Source of the DNA: Ardenticatenaceae bacterium
GTDB taxonomy: Bacteria > Chloroflexota > Anaerolineae > Promineifilales > Promineifilaceae
Direction: 5' to 3'
Assembly: GCA_020634235.1 (NCBI GenBank)
Contig: JACKCB010000001.1
Span: forward strand, 1,736,001 to 1,800,000
DNA: 64,000 nt
Below, in pieces: positions 1 through 8,916 of the stretch. The position numbers and the translations under genes are program-made. Each line of letters starts with the position of its first letter. The first letter of the stretch is position 1. Under the pieces are notes generated by a model that saw only the letters and a program-made list of their open reading frames with translations, made no database searches and was not told the DNA's origin.

Positions 1-2
1 TT

Positions 3-2057
3 TCACCGGTTCTCAACGCCCCGCTGCCCTTCAGTGCCCTGGTGCCCCAATGGCAGCTAGACCTCCCGGCCGGGCACGAGCACGACAGCCTGACCCTGCA
101 ACTGCGCACCGCCCCGGCCGGGCCTGGCGCGGTCTGGACTGCCTGGACCACCCTGGCCGAGACCCACGACATGCTGTCCCCCGATCCCGCCTGGACAGTT
201 GGCGATTTCTACGCCGTGCCGGCCCACACCCACCAACAATTCCAACTGGCCATCACCTTGCGGCGGGCACCGGGCCAGCCCGCGCCGCAGCTGCGCCAAC
301 TGCGCCTGACCTTCATCGACGCCACTGCCGGCCCCAGCGCCGCCGAACTGCTCGCCCAACAGGCCGCCACCGACCCCGGCCGGGAGCCAACCGCCGGCGG
401 CTACCCCAAACCACCCGTCATCAGCCGCGACCTCTGGTGCACCGATCCCCTGTGTGACGAACCGGGTGAACTCACCTACTACCCCGTTTCCCACCTCATC
501 GTTCACCACACCGTCACCGGCAACAACGGCGGCGATTCGGCCGCCATTGTGCGCGCCATCTGGTACTACCACGCCGTCACCCTGGGCTGGCAGGACATCG
601 GCTACCATTACCTGGTCGATGCCGCCGGGGCCATCTACGAAGGGCACGCCGGCGGCGACGACGTCATCGGCATCCACGCCTCGGCCGCCAACACCGGCTC
701 CATGGGCGTGGCCCTGCTGGGCACCTTCAACGGCCCCGACGAAGACCCGCCAGGCATCGCCCCACCCCCGGCCATGCTAGACAGCGCCGCCGAAATCCTG
801 GCCTGGAAAGCCGACCAGAAAGACATCGACGTTTTTGACGCCGGCCACCTGCCCAACGTCGCCTGGGGCCTGCCCTACCTCATGGGCCATCGGGACGCCT
901 TTGGCGCCACCCTTTGCCCCGGCGACCAGGCCCACGCCGCCCTACCCGCCCTGCGCCAGGCCGTCGCCGACCGGCTGGGCTTTGTGCCACCGCAGCAGTA
1001 TTACGACGAGCTGGCCCCGGAAACACACTTCACGCTGGGCAGCAGCGGCTTCCAGGATGGGCCGCTGAGCTGCGGCATCGACCGGCACGCTTACTACGCC
1101 TGGTCCACCACCACACCCGGTGCAGGCGTCAGTTGGGCTGAATGGCGGCCAGAGATCACCGCCCCCGGCCGGTACCGGCTGTGGGTTTACGCCCCCTTCT
1201 GCAACACCAACGCCCCCGACACCCAGGGCGCAGTCTACGAAGTGACTCACGCCGAGGGCACCAGCAGCGTCACCGTGAACCAGGAGGCGGACCTGGGCAT
1301 TTGGGTGCCGCTGGGCGATTTCCGCTTCGAGGCCGGCACCACCGGCCGGGTTTACCTGAGCAGCCTCACCAACACCGACAATGGGGCCGGCGTCTGGTTT
1401 GATGCCCTACGCCTGCAATACCTGGGAGCCACAGCCACCAACCAGGTGCCACCGGCCGGGGTATGGCTACATGAGCGGCAGGTGGGTTTTGGCTGGCAAT
1501 TAAGCGACCCGGCCGGGGTGCAATCCCAAAGCGTGCGCGTGGCCAGCGATCCCGATTTCGCCAGCCTGGTCCACCTCTCCCCACCCCTCCCGCCAACGGT
1601 GCTCACCTACACCCACACCTTCAGCCAGGATTACCCCGCTCTTTACTGGCAGGTCGTCCTCACCAGCACCCAGGGGCAGGCGAGCTACTCAGCAGCCACC
1701 CCCTTTGGCCTGGACGCCACACCGCCCACCTCGGCCGTGACCGGCCTCTACCGCCTGCCCGACGGCCGCTACCTGGTCACCTGGCAGGGCAGCGACGCCC
1801 TCAGCGGCATTGCCGGCTACACGCTGGAATACCGGGCCACGGGCGACCCAGGCTGGACGCCCTGGCTGAGCGGCACGCTGGCCACCAGCGCCCTTTTTAC
1901 GCCGCCGGACGCGCAGGCCACCTACTGGTTCCGCAGCCAGGCCAGCGACCCGGCCGGGAACCTGGAATTGCCGCACGCCGGCGATGGCGATCTAAGCACC
2001 GATCAGGCACTTTTGCTGACTCATGCTATAATGTTGCCCGCATTGCGCAAACCGTAG
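3..2057 (+). CDS. N-acetylmuramoyl-L-alanine amidase / PGRP-domain protein (5' partial)
   Basis: Secreted or surface peptidoglycan amidase that would cleave the bond between N-acetylmuramic acid and L-alanine. The reading frame is open to the window edge, so the true start and probable signal peptide lie upstream; residues here count from the GTG at 42. A beta-rich segment (about 1-100) precedes an Amidase_2/PGRP domain (about 125-315) with the zinc-ligand region VHHT (154-157), the segment IGYHYLVD (186-193) and GHRD (282-285). A golvesin-like carbohydrate-binding-type domain follows (about 335-465), then fibronectin-like beta modules to the end. The domain order suits cell-wall turnover or predation on other bacteria. 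The family call is secure; substrate and extracellular location are inferred. A TATAAT element for the next gene lies inside its 3' end. Confidence 0.85.
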   Translation, partial: SPVLNAPLPFSALVPQWQLDLPAGHEHDSLTLQLRTAPAGPGAVWTAWTTLAETHDMLSPDPAWTVGDFYAVPAHTHQQFQLAITLRRAPGQPAPQLRQLRLTFIDATAGPSAAELLAQQAATDPGREPTAGGYPKPPVISRDLWCTDPLCDEPGELTYYPVSHLIVHHTVTGNNGGDSAAIVRAIWYYHAVTLGWQDIGYHYLVDAAGAIYEGHAGGDDVIGIHASAANTGSMGVALLGTFNGPDEDPPGIAPPPAMLDSAAEILAWKADQKDIDVFDAGHLPNVAWGLPYLMGHRDAFGATLCPGDQAHAALPALRQAVADRLGFVPPQQYYDELAPETHFTLGSSGFQDGPLSCGIDRHAYYAWSTTTPGAGVSWAEWRPEITAPGRYRLWVYAPFCNTNAPDTQGAVYEVTHAEGTSSVTVNQEADLGIWVPLGDFRFEAGTTGRVYLSSLTNTDNGAGVWFDALRLQYLGATATNQVPPAGVWLHERQVGFGWQLSDPAGVQSQSVRVASDPDFASLVHLSPPLPPTVLTYTHTFSQDYPALYWQVVLTSTQGQASYSAATPFGLDATPPTSAVTGLYRLPDGRYLVTWQGSDALSGIAGYTLEYRATGDPGWTPWLSGTLATSALFTPPDAQATYWFRSQASDPAGNLELPHAGDGDLSTDQALLLTHAIMLPALRKP
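2027..2032 (+). promoter_or_regulatory. Putative -10 element for the GGR-like flavoprotein gene
   Basis: TATAAT inside the last codons of the amidase gene, about 95 bases before the start at 2127. The -35 region is poor, so this is a weak promoter call based on the consensus -10 alone. Confidence 0.35.
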
Positions 2058-2126
2058 ATCGCACCGCGCCCGTGCTCACCGCGGCACCCGGCCGGGTAAA
2101 TCCGCGTCAACCTGTGAGGATAACTT

Positions 2127-3299
2127 ATGCCGATCGAAGCGATTGATCTGCTCATTGTTGGCTCCGGCCCGGCCGGGATATCCACCGCCCTGCACCTCGT
2201 TCAAACTGACCCCACCTGGGCCAATCGCCTGCTTGTTATCGACAAAGCGGTGCATCCGCGCGAGAAGCTGTGCGGGGGCGGCGTCACCCATCTGGGCAGC
2301 AACGTCCTGGCCCAACTAGGGCTAACCTTCGAACCCAACCATTTCGTCGTCCGCGAGGCGCGCCTGGTATACCAGGACAAGAGCTACTCCTTCTACGGCA
2401 ACCCCGTCTTCCGCATCACCCGCCGCGACGAGTTTGACCATTGGTTGGTGCGCAAAGCGGAAGAACAGGGCATTCGCGTCCGCCAGGGCGAAGCGGTGAA
2501 GGATATCGTGCCGCACGACGAGTACGTGGCCGTGGTCACCGACCAGGCCACCTACCACGCGCGCACCCTGGTGGCCGCCGACGGCTCCAAGAGTTTTGTG
2601 CGCCGCCGGCTGCACTGGGACGATGACTCCCGCGTGGCCCGCCTGCTAGAGGTGCTCACACCGGAAGACGCCCAACGCCAGCCCGAGTTCCATGATGGCG
2701 TCGCCATCTTCGATTTCACCCGCATGACCGACGGCCTGCAAGGCTACTATTGGGACTTTCCCAGCTTCCTGAAGGGCCAGGCGTTTATGAATCGCGGCGT
2801 GTTCGACAGCCGCGCCCGGCCGGAGCGCCCCAAAACCGACCTGAAAGAAGACTTGCGCCAGACCATGGCCGAACGGGACCGCAATCTGGACGATTACCAA
2901 TTGAAGGGTCACCCCATCCGCTGGTTCGACAAGAACGGCCGCTTCTCTATGCCGCGCATCATTCTAGCCGGCGACGCGGCCGGGGCCGACCCGCTGTTTG
3001 GCGAAGGCATCTCCTTTGCCCTGGCCTACGGCGAAGTGGCCGCCAACGCCGTGCGCGATGCCTTTGCCCGGCAGGATTTCAGTTTTGCCACCTACCGCGA
3101 CAATTTCATCATGAGCCACAGCACCTTCAAGCATTTGCAGCTCCGCGTGCGGCTGGCGCGGATAGCTTACCTGCTGAAATATCCCTGGCTGGTGCGCCTG
3201 GGCTGGCAAGTGGCCCGTCTGGTGGTGCGCTTTACTCGCTGGCGCGACCCCGACTACGTGCCGGCCGTCCCCACCCAGTTCTCCCTGAAAACAGAATAA
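2127..3299 (+). CDS. Geranylgeranyl reductase-family FAD-dependent oxidoreductase
   Basis: A flavoprotein of the geranylgeranyl reductase / p-hydroxybenzoate hydroxylase-like superfamily, which reduces or oxidises lipid-like substrates such as isoprenoid chains. The N-terminal dinucleotide-binding motif GSGPAG (residues about 12-17), the family motif EKLCGGGVT (about 47-55) and the second FAD motif LAGDAAGADPLFGEGI near residue 280-295 are all present. At 390 residues it has the usual length. The ATG follows TGAGGATAACTT, a good ribosome-binding site. The next gene starts 40 bases downstream on the same strand, so the two may be co-transcribed. The precise substrate cannot be read from sequence; menaquinone side chains or membrane isoprenoids are plausible given HMG-CoA reductase elsewhere in the window. 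Confidence 0.85.
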   Translation: MPIEAIDLLIVGSGPAGISTALHLVQTDPTWANRLLVIDKAVHPREKLCGGGVTHLGSNVLAQLGLTFEPNHFVVREARLVYQDKSYSFYGNPVFRITRRDEFDHWLVRKAEEQGIRVRQGEAVKDIVPHDEYVAVVTDQATYHARTLVAADGSKSFVRRRLHWDDDSRVARLLEVLTPEDAQRQPEFHDGVAIFDFTRMTDGLQGYYWDFPSFLKGQAFMNRGVFDSRARPERPKTDLKEDLRQTMAERDRNLDDYQLKGHPIRWFDKNGRFSMPRIILAGDAAGADPLFGEGISFALAYGEVAANAVRDAFARQDFSFATYRDNFIMSHSTFKHLQLRVRLARIAYLLKYPWLVRLGWQVARLVVRFTRWRDPDYVPAVPTQFSLKTE

Positions 3300-3339
3300 T
3301 TGCCGCAAGGAAACCAGGCAATCCTGGCAATAGGCCAAC

Positions 3340-4098
3340 ATGCTTCCAACTATCACGCACCCGCTTACCGACCTGATGGCCGAGCGTATCCGGCAGTGGG
3401 AACAGCACGGGGATCGCCGTGTGATTTTCCTGGCCTGCTACGCGCTGATGACCCAAAACATGCTGCAAGCCATCCCGGCCGGGCGCTTTCAGGACCCCGC
3501 CTGGGTCACGGAACTGATACACAAATTCGCCAACTACTACTTCGTTTCCCTGGCCGCCTACGAACGCGGCGATCTGCCCGTGCCCGCCGTCTGGCAGATG
3601 GCGCATGACGAAACTCGCAACCCCAAGACGCCGGTTGTGGCCCATCTACTGCTGGGCGTGAATGCCCACATCAACTACGACCTGGTGCTGGTGATGGTGG
3701 ATATGCTGCGCCCCACATGGCCCAGCCTCACGCCCGCCCAGCGGCAGCTGCGCCACCAGGATTACTGGCTGGTCAACACAATTATTGGCGAAACCATCGA
3801 CACGGTGCAGGAGAACGTGGTCAACCGTTACTCGCCGGTGATGGATCCGGTGGACCGGCTGCTGGGGCCGTTGGACGAATGGTGCACGGCTCGGCTTATC
3901 GCCCACTGGCGGGCCGATGTCTGGCAGCATGCCGTAGCCATGATGGAAGCGCCGGACAAGGCGGCACGGCAGAAGCTGCGGCAGGCGGTGGAAGTGCAAG
4001 CCTTGCGGCGCGCTCGTTTGCTGTGTGAAGGGGGCGAGACGGGAGCACGGGTGTTTGGTTACCCGCTGCACTGGCTGCAGCGCCTGAATCTGGTTTAG
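3340..4098 (+). CDS. DUF5995 family protein
   Basis: A 252-residue soluble protein that I match by overall pattern to DUF5995: an alpha-helical protein with the N-terminal segment RIRQWEQHGDRRVIFLACY, the central segment HLLLGVNAHINYDLVL and an Asp-rich segment around MDPVDRLLG. Histidines within LLGVNAHINYDL and NTIIGETIDTVQ could bind metal, which is inference. No signal peptide or membrane helix is visible. It follows the flavoprotein by 40 bases in the same direction and probably shares its transcript. Function unknown. Confidence 0.7.
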   Translation: MLPTITHPLTDLMAERIRQWEQHGDRRVIFLACYALMTQNMLQAIPAGRFQDPAWVTELIHKFANYYFVSLAAYERGDLPVPAVWQMAHDETRNPKTPVVAHLLLGVNAHINYDLVLVMVDMLRPTWPSLTPAQRQLRHQDYWLVNTIIGETIDTVQENVVNRYSPVMDPVDRLLGPLDEWCTARLIAHWRADVWQHAVAMMEAPDKAARQKLRQAVEVQALRRARLLCEGGETGARVFGYPLHWLQRLNLV

Positions 4099-4114
4099 GG
4101 TGCGGGTGTCTTGC

Positions 4115-4693
4115 TTAGGCCGGGTGCCCGTAGAGCCACCAATACTCCCCGGCCGGGTAAGCAGCCTGCCACGCCTCTGGCCAGATAAAGTCACCGGAAC
4201 GCCAGCGGCTGCGCAGCGACCCATCCAGCACAATGGCTCGTTCCATCACGTGCGGCTCCATCCGGTAGGGCGGCGTGCGCAGCATGTTTAGCAGCACCTG
4301 GATCATCATCCGATTCTCGGCCGCGGTGGCATAATACGCCCTCACGCTGCCCCCTTCCAGGCGCATATCGCGCTGCGCCTGTTCCCATTGGCGCAGCCGC
4401 ACCCCCAGCTCCTCCTGGGCCCGCTGCTCAGAACGGACAATTCTATCGGCCACAACCTGGTTATACTGCTGTATTGCGTGCCCCAGGCGGGCCTGCTCGT
4501 CTGCCTCCAGCAAGCCGCGCAGGGCCAACAACCGGTGCTGGCGCATCAGATAAGCACCCAGAGTCATGCGCGGCATCTCATTGCTGCTCAGCGGCCAGTA
4601 GAGCAAATCGCTGTTCAGGTAATCCTCACTGGCGGCAGCCATCTCCTCTAGAATAATGAGGTCTTGTTTAAGTTTCTCAATGCCATCCATCAT
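4115..4693 (-). CDS. Hypothetical protein, helical
   Basis: A 192-residue protein I do not recognise. The first two thirds is charged and helical, with heptad-like patterning around residues 65-120 (many Gln, Glu and Arg) that suggests a coiled coil; the C-terminus is rich in Trp and Tyr (WPEAWQAAYPAGEYWWLYG). There is no membrane segment. The ATG is preceded by AAAGGACAGGAAA, an adequate ribosome-binding site. It converges with the DUF5995 gene (16 bases apart) and diverges from the gene at 4973 across a 279-base spacer that carries inverted repeats. The coding call rests on start context and compositional similarity to neighbours. Confidence 0.6.
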   Translation of the reverse strand: MMDGIEKLKQDLIILEEMAAASEDYLNSDLLYWPLSSNEMPRMTLGAYLMRQHRLLALRGLLEADEQARLGHAIQQYNQVVADRIVRSEQRAQEELGVRLRQWEQAQRDMRLEGGSVRAYYATAAENRMMIQVLLNMLRTPPYRMEPHVMERAIVLDGSLRSRWRSGDFIWPEAWQAAYPAGEYWWLYGHPA

Positions 4694-4767
4694 TTTCCTG
4701 TCCTTTGTGGTTTACTTGCTTAACGTGTGACTGTAAGGGTCACTGCCTCCGCTTGGCGAAAGCACCG

Positions 4768-4817
4768 TGAGCTTAGACAAGCTCAACTATCGAGAGAGTG
4801 TGCTATCACCCTGATAG
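4768..4817. promoter_or_regulatory. Pair of small inverted repeats in divergent spacer
   Basis: TGAGCTT-agac-AAGCTCA (4768-4785) and CTATCA-ccc-TGATAG (4803-4817) lie between the divergent genes starting at 4693 and 4973. They could be operator sites or leader hairpins for the minus-strand gene. Pattern only. Confidence 0.3.
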
Positions 4818-4889
4818 GGTCATTGTAACAGCCAGGACGCGATTTTGCCCAAGCAGAGACGAACGGCTGAACAACGGTTAATTTTCAAG

Positions 4890-4895
4890 TATAAT
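4890..4895 (+). promoter_or_regulatory. Putative -10 element for the zinc-ribbon pair
   Basis: TATAAT 78 bases upstream of the ATG at 4973, with a weak -35 (CTGAAC) about 17 bases before it. The surrounding AT-rich stretch contrasts with the GC-rich flanks. Confidence 0.45.
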
Positions 4896-4972
4896 CGCCT
4901 TCCTGGCCCGCGGCCGGCAAACGACAGGCGGGCCACAATCAGTTTCGCGCCGCAGCACCGGCGAAGGAGGTA

Positions 4973-5272
4973 ATGATGACAACAGCTAGACGAGCGGCAA
5001 TTCTAAAGCTGGCGTCGGCCGCCTACGAGATGGACCTGGACGTACTCAGCGGCGTCCTGGCGCGGGACGAAGACGGCCACTGGCTGATCGGCAAACAGGA
5101 GTTACTGAGCTGGTTATCACGCCACGAAGGGGAGGACCTGGTGCTGGTCCTGGGTTCGCTGGCGGATGAGCGGCCGGTGGCTACGCGCACGTGCCGTACT
5201 TGTGGCCGTGATTATACCGAGTTAGAGTGTCCATATTGCCGCGCAAACCGGATCCGGCTGCGCGGACGCTAA
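4973..5272 (+). CDS. Small zinc-ribbon protein
   Basis: A 99-residue protein ending in a rubredoxin-like zinc ribbon, CRTCGRDYTELECPYC, with four cysteines in two CxxC pairs. The first 65 residues are acidic and probably helical and resemble no family I know. The ATG follows GGCGAAGGAGGTA, a strong ribosome-binding site. The following zinc-ribbon membrane protein begins 29 bases later, so the two probably form an operon. A nucleic-acid-binding or protein-adaptor role is conceivable but not shown. Confidence 0.65.
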   Translation: MMTTARRAAILKLASAAYEMDLDVLSGVLARDEDGHWLIGKQELLSWLSRHEGEDLVLVLGSLADERPVATRTCRTCGRDYTELECPYCRANRIRLRGR

Positions 5273-5301
5273 GGCCAAGGGAGGCAGCAGCAGACGTTTT
5301 T

Positions 5302-6267
5302 ATGGATCAACATACGCTTTCTGACGCGGGGGGGCAGCACAAAAGAGTCTTGTGGGGCGGGCGATGGTTCTTTTTGTGGGTGGCGCTGCTGCTGTGGGGG
5401 ATGTGGGCGTCCCCCGGCCGGGCGCAAACCAACCCCAGCCTCAGCCTGCTCACGGTGGAACTATGGCCAGACTACGACCGGCCGGAAGTCCTGGTACTGC
5501 TGACGGGCGAGCTGCCGGCCGGGACGGCCCTGCCCGCTACGGTTACCATACCTATCCCGGCCGGGGCACAGGTAAACGCCGTGGCCCGCATCAGCAGTGA
5601 CAACATCATGGTCGATGACATCGAATACAGTATCGATGGCGACCAGGTTACCCTGACCACCCCGGACAGCCGCTTCCGGATAGAGTTCTACGAACCTTAC
5701 GAGAGCGAGGGCCAGACACGCCGCTTCAGCTACACCTGGCAGGCGGACATAGACGTTGCCTCGTTGGAGGTGCGGGTGCAGCAGCCGGTGGCCGCCACCA
5801 ACCTCACCATCAACCCCAACACCACCAACGTCTCGGTGGGCCAGGACAACCTGACCTACTACAACCTGGACCCGGTTGCCGTCCCGGCCGGGCAAAGCTT
5901 CACCGTAGAGGTGCAGTACACGGCCACCAGCGACCAGCTCACCGTTACCACGCTGGTCCCGGCCGGGGATACAAGCGCGGCTGTTGACCCAGGCACCACC
6001 ACGCCCAATTGGGCGCTGTGGCTGGCCATTGGCGGTGGGCTGTTGGTGATGGCCGCGGTAGTCTGGCAGGTCGTGTCCAGCCGCAGCCGTGCTGGCCGGC
6101 CGCGTAAACCCCGGCCGGTGCGCAGTGCGCCCCCAACCCAGGCCGCCCCGCCACCACCGCCCCCGGCCGGGGCAGGCGTGGCCCGCTTCTGCCACCACTG
6201 CGGCCAGCCGGTAACGCCGGGCGACCGCTTCTGTCGCAATTGTGGCACCCCGTTGAAAGGGCATTAA
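5302..6267 (+). CDS. Membrane protein with extracytoplasmic beta domain and C-terminal zinc ribbon
   Basis: About 321 residues from the chosen ATG; an in-frame GTG at 5227 would overlap the upstream gene by 46 bases and looks less likely. A hydrophobic N-terminal segment (FFLWVALLLWGMWASPGRAQ) resembles a signal peptide. A beta-rich region of about 200 residues follows, then a membrane helix (LWLAIGGGLLVMAAVVWQVV) and a Pro-rich cytoplasmic tail ending in a double-CxxC ribbon, FCHHCGQPVTPGDRFCRNCG. The architecture places the beta domain outside the membrane and the ribbon inside. It forms a pair with the small zinc-ribbon gene just upstream. The palindrome CCGGCCGG recurs about eight times in this gene, mostly read as Pro-Ala-Gly. 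Function unknown. Confidence 0.7.
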   Translation: MDQHTLSDAGGQHKRVLWGGRWFFLWVALLLWGMWASPGRAQTNPSLSLLTVELWPDYDRPEVLVLLTGELPAGTALPATVTIPIPAGAQVNAVARISSDNIMVDDIEYSIDGDQVTLTTPDSRFRIEFYEPYESEGQTRRFSYTWQADIDVASLEVRVQQPVAATNLTINPNTTNVSVGQDNLTYYNLDPVAVPAGQSFTVEVQYTATSDQLTVTTLVPAGDTSAAVDPGTTTPNWALWLAIGGGLLVMAAVVWQVVSSRSRAGRPRKPRPVRSAPPTQAAPPPPPPAGAGVARFCHHCGQPVTPGDRFCRNCGTPLKGH

Positions 6268-6302
6268 CAGCGGTCACCCAACCTACGGCAATCGTATACG
6301 GC

Positions 6303-6344
6303 AAAAAAAAGCCCCGGCCGGGAGGTGTCCCGGCCGGGGCTTTT
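6303..6344. terminator. Bidirectional intrinsic terminator built from two iterated palindromes
   Basis: Eight A residues, a perfect 13-base stem (6311-6323 with 6328-6340), loop GGTG, then TTTT. It closes the plus-strand zinc-ribbon gene and the minus-strand cytochrome operon. Each stem arm is a copy of CCCGGCCGGG. Confidence 0.9.
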
Positions 6345-6382
6345 AATATCGTCAGCCGCAGAAACAAGTTCTGCTCAATGCA

Positions 6383-7255
6383 TCAGGGGTAAACCACCTC
6401 AGCCGTGCTTTCGAACGTCGTCGTACCAAGCAGGTAAGAAAGAATATCCGCCATGTCTTGCAGCGACATTCGCTGGCCGAAGTTGGCCGGCATGGAGCTG
6501 GGCGGCCCCGTGCACGGCCCATTGGGGCAGTCCGGGGCAATGAAGTTGCTCGGGTGCAAAATAGACTCGTACATGTAGTCCGCCGCCGTGTAGCCATCCA
6601 ACCGCGTCGCCCCAATGCTGGCAATCTCACCCAACCACGGGCCAACCAGGTTGCTGCCCGTTTCAGCCGGATTACCATGGCAAGCAGTGCAGCCATAGGT
6701 CACATTGTACAACTGCGGGCCATTGTCAGGATTGCCTTCAGGCAGCTCAGCCACACTCGTCGGCCAGGCCACCGCTTCCGGCGGCGGGCCACTGCACAGC
6801 TCATCGTTCTGCCAATTAGACACAAACAACGCCACGTTGTATACCTGGTCCTCTTGCAGTGGGCCACCAAACTCCTGCGCCCAGGTCGGCATCCCATTCC
6901 AGGGACGGCCACTGGTCACCGTGCCACGAATATAATCAAACGTCGTGCCTTCCCAACCCTGGGCGGCAATCCGCGGTGGCGGGTTGCCACACAGCAGATC
7001 CGCATTATTAAGCGGCAAACCCTGGCAACCGATCTGTTCACCGGTTGCCGCAGCGTAACACTCTTCCGCCTTGCCATTCACACCATGGCAAGTGGCACAG
7101 TTAGCCTCGAAGACCTCCGCTCCCTTCTCGATAAAACGCCCATCACGCGCACCAGTATAGGTTTGCAGACGGGCTGGCTCGCTTAGCGCAGCAAAGCCCA
7201 GAATGATCATGGTTAGCATAAAAGCTATCGTTCCAATCGCAATCTTAATCTGCAT
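6383..7255 (-). CDS. Diheme cytochrome c subunit of the quinol:cytochrome c oxidoreductase
   Basis: A membrane-anchored c-type cytochrome of 290 residues: N-terminal helix (about 5-24), then two cytochrome c domains. Heme motifs are CATCH (C53, C56, H57) and CTACH (C189, C192, H193); M122 in GMPTW and M255 in SSMPANF are plausible axial ligands. It would pass electrons from the Rieske/cytochrome b core to periplasmic acceptors on the outer face. It begins two bases after the cytochrome b stop, so the genes are tightly coupled and this is the last gene of the operon. Extra cysteines (residues 66, 77, 89, 154, 243, 248) may form disulfides. Length and diheme form match the menaquinol-oxidising complexes of actinobacteria and chloroflexi. 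Confidence 0.93.
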   Translation of the reverse strand: MQIKIAIGTIAFMLTMIILGFAALSEPARLQTYTGARDGRFIEKGAEVFEANCATCHGVNGKAEECYAAATGEQIGCQGLPLNNADLLCGNPPPRIAAQGWEGTTFDYIRGTVTSGRPWNGMPTWAQEFGGPLQEDQVYNVALFVSNWQNDELCSGPPPEAVAWPTSVAELPEGNPDNGPQLYNVTYGCTACHGNPAETGSNLVGPWLGEIASIGATRLDGYTAADYMYESILHPSNFIAPDCPNGPCTGPPSSMPANFGQRMSLQDMADILSYLLGTTTFESTAEVVYP

Positions 7256-7257
7256 CC

Positions 7258-8916
7258 CTAATCTCCCTCATAGTTAGAGTCGGCGTGGCGAAAATCTACG
7301 CGGACATAGTTGTACAGCAGCCGTTCGGGATTATTGGGATCGACCGCTTCAAAGTGCAATGCCAGACGAACCATGTTGTGCTGGAACTGCTCAATCTCCA
7401 GCCAGGCAGTCGGGTCGGGCATGGCATCGTTGGTAAAGGAGTTGGCATAGCGGGTGCCACCCTCGGTGGTCACCACCCGGCAGTCATCTTTCCACCTGTC
7501 ACCATTCAGATTACAACTACGCTGATTCATGGCGTGTTCAAACTCAGCCAGCGCCGCTGTCAGGTGTGGTTTGCCAGAAACAACCTGCCCCGGCAAATAC
7601 TTGCCCGGGACTAGCTCCGCATATGGCACAGCCTTCAATGGGCTATGGCCTTCCTGCGGCAGCAAATGCTGGCTTACTTCCTGCTCTGGCGAAGCCTGCA
7701 CCCGATACTCCGGTGAACCCATCCAGTTGGAAATCCACATGAAGGCGATGAAGAGCATTGAAACGATCAGGCCAACACGACGATCCGCATAGCGCCGGCT
7801 CCTGCCAACCTCGACATAGGGCATAACGAAGAAGGCGGTGGCCAGGCCAGGGATGAAGACGAAGGCAATGAACACCTTGTCGGCCAGTTTGAGCCAACCC
7901 TGCGACCAGGCCAGGTACCAGGGGGCCACCACGTGCAGCGGTGTTACCAGTGGGTTGGCGTGGCTTTCCAGCGGCGCGTTGTAGAACCAGAGGGAACCGG
8001 CCACCAAGAACAGGGTGATCAGCGCGGTCCACATCAGTTCGCTGGTCAGGATGTCGGGCAGGAAGTAGGTGCGTTCAGTCTTTGGCACACGCTTGGCCGT
8101 GTCTTCGCCGATGGTCTCCCGGCCGGGGGGCAGCGAATGCCCGTGAACCACAACCTTGTAGTAATGCACAAAGAAGAAAATGCCCGTCAGGAGCGGCAAA
8201 GCCAAAACGTGCAGCAAGTAGAAGCGCAGCAGACCCCCAGCGCCAATTACCGGCGCGCCGCGCAGCAGCAAGTTAATATTCTTGCCCAGGAAAGCCGGGC
8301 CAGGCGCTGCTTCGGCTGCGCTAACCGCCACCGTCACCGCCCAATAAGCCAACTGGTCCCAGGGGAGCAAATAACCACTGAAACTCAGCACCAGCGTCAA
8401 TACCAGCAAGATCATCCCCGTGAGCCAGGTAAACTGGCGCGGCTTCTTGTAGCTGCCCGTAACAAACGTACGCAGCATATGCAAGGCAACCACAACCACC
8501 ATCACCTCGGCCCCAAAACGATGCAGGTTACGTACCAACTGCCCCAACGGGACATTGCTCAGGATGTTCCAGATATCGTTGTAAGCGACATTCGGCGACG
8601 GGGTATAGAAAATCATCAAGAAAATACCCGTCAACGTCTCCCACACAAACATAAACGTCGAGAGCCAACCCAGGCGAAAGGTTGGATAGATATGTGTGAC
8701 TTCTGTGTGATAGAAACTGGGACGGATATGCAGCCAGAAACCATCCGCATGCGGCCGCAGACGAGGATTGGGCCGGCGCGGCTCATCACCACGCAGCATA
8801 CTCCGAATGTCATTTACATTCAGGCCCGTGGTAACACGCTCTACCACATCGTCCACTTTGGCAATGGTGGCCTGCTTTAGCCCCATCTCCCTGACTTGGT
8901 CAACGAAAGTTGTCAT
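7258..8916 (-). CDS. Cytochrome b subunit of the quinol oxidoreductase (fused b6/subunit IV-like, extended)
   Basis: The membrane core of the complex, 552 residues. The two heme pairs are H132/H146 (14 apart) and H236/H251 (15 apart); the longer second spacing is the cytochrome b6 pattern. The quinol-site motif usually written PEWY appears as APWY (331-334). Transmembrane helices occupy roughly residues 85-255 and 295-415, covering both the b6-like half and the subunit IV-like half in one chain. A soluble tail of about 140 residues follows, with Cys and His residues but no family I recognise. The gene starts with a strong ribosome-binding site (GGAGGAGG) and overlaps a possible small reading frame by 17 bases. 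Chain length exceeds a plain cytochrome b (about 380-420). Confidence 0.95.
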   Translation of the reverse strand: MTTFVDQVREMGLKQATIAKVDDVVERVTTGLNVNDIRSMLRGDEPRRPNPRLRPHADGFWLHIRPSFYHTEVTHIYPTFRLGWLSTFMFVWETLTGIFLMIFYTPSPNVAYNDIWNILSNVPLGQLVRNLHRFGAEVMVVVVALHMLRTFVTGSYKKPRQFTWLTGMILLVLTLVLSFSGYLLPWDQLAYWAVTVAVSAAEAAPGPAFLGKNINLLLRGAPVIGAGGLLRFYLLHVLALPLLTGIFFFVHYYKVVVHGHSLPPGRETIGEDTAKRVPKTERTYFLPDILTSELMWTALITLFLVAGSLWFYNAPLESHANPLVTPLHVVAPWYLAWSQGWLKLADKVFIAFVFIPGLATAFFVMPYVEVGRSRRYADRRVGLIVSMLFIAFMWISNWMGSPEYRVQASPEQEVSQHLLPQEGHSPLKAVPYAELVPGKYLPGQVVSGKPHLTAALAEFEHAMNQRSCNLNGDRWKDDCRVVTTEGGTRYANSFTNDAMPDPTAWLEIEQFQHNMVRLALHFEAVDPNNPERLLYNYVRVDFRHADSNYEGD

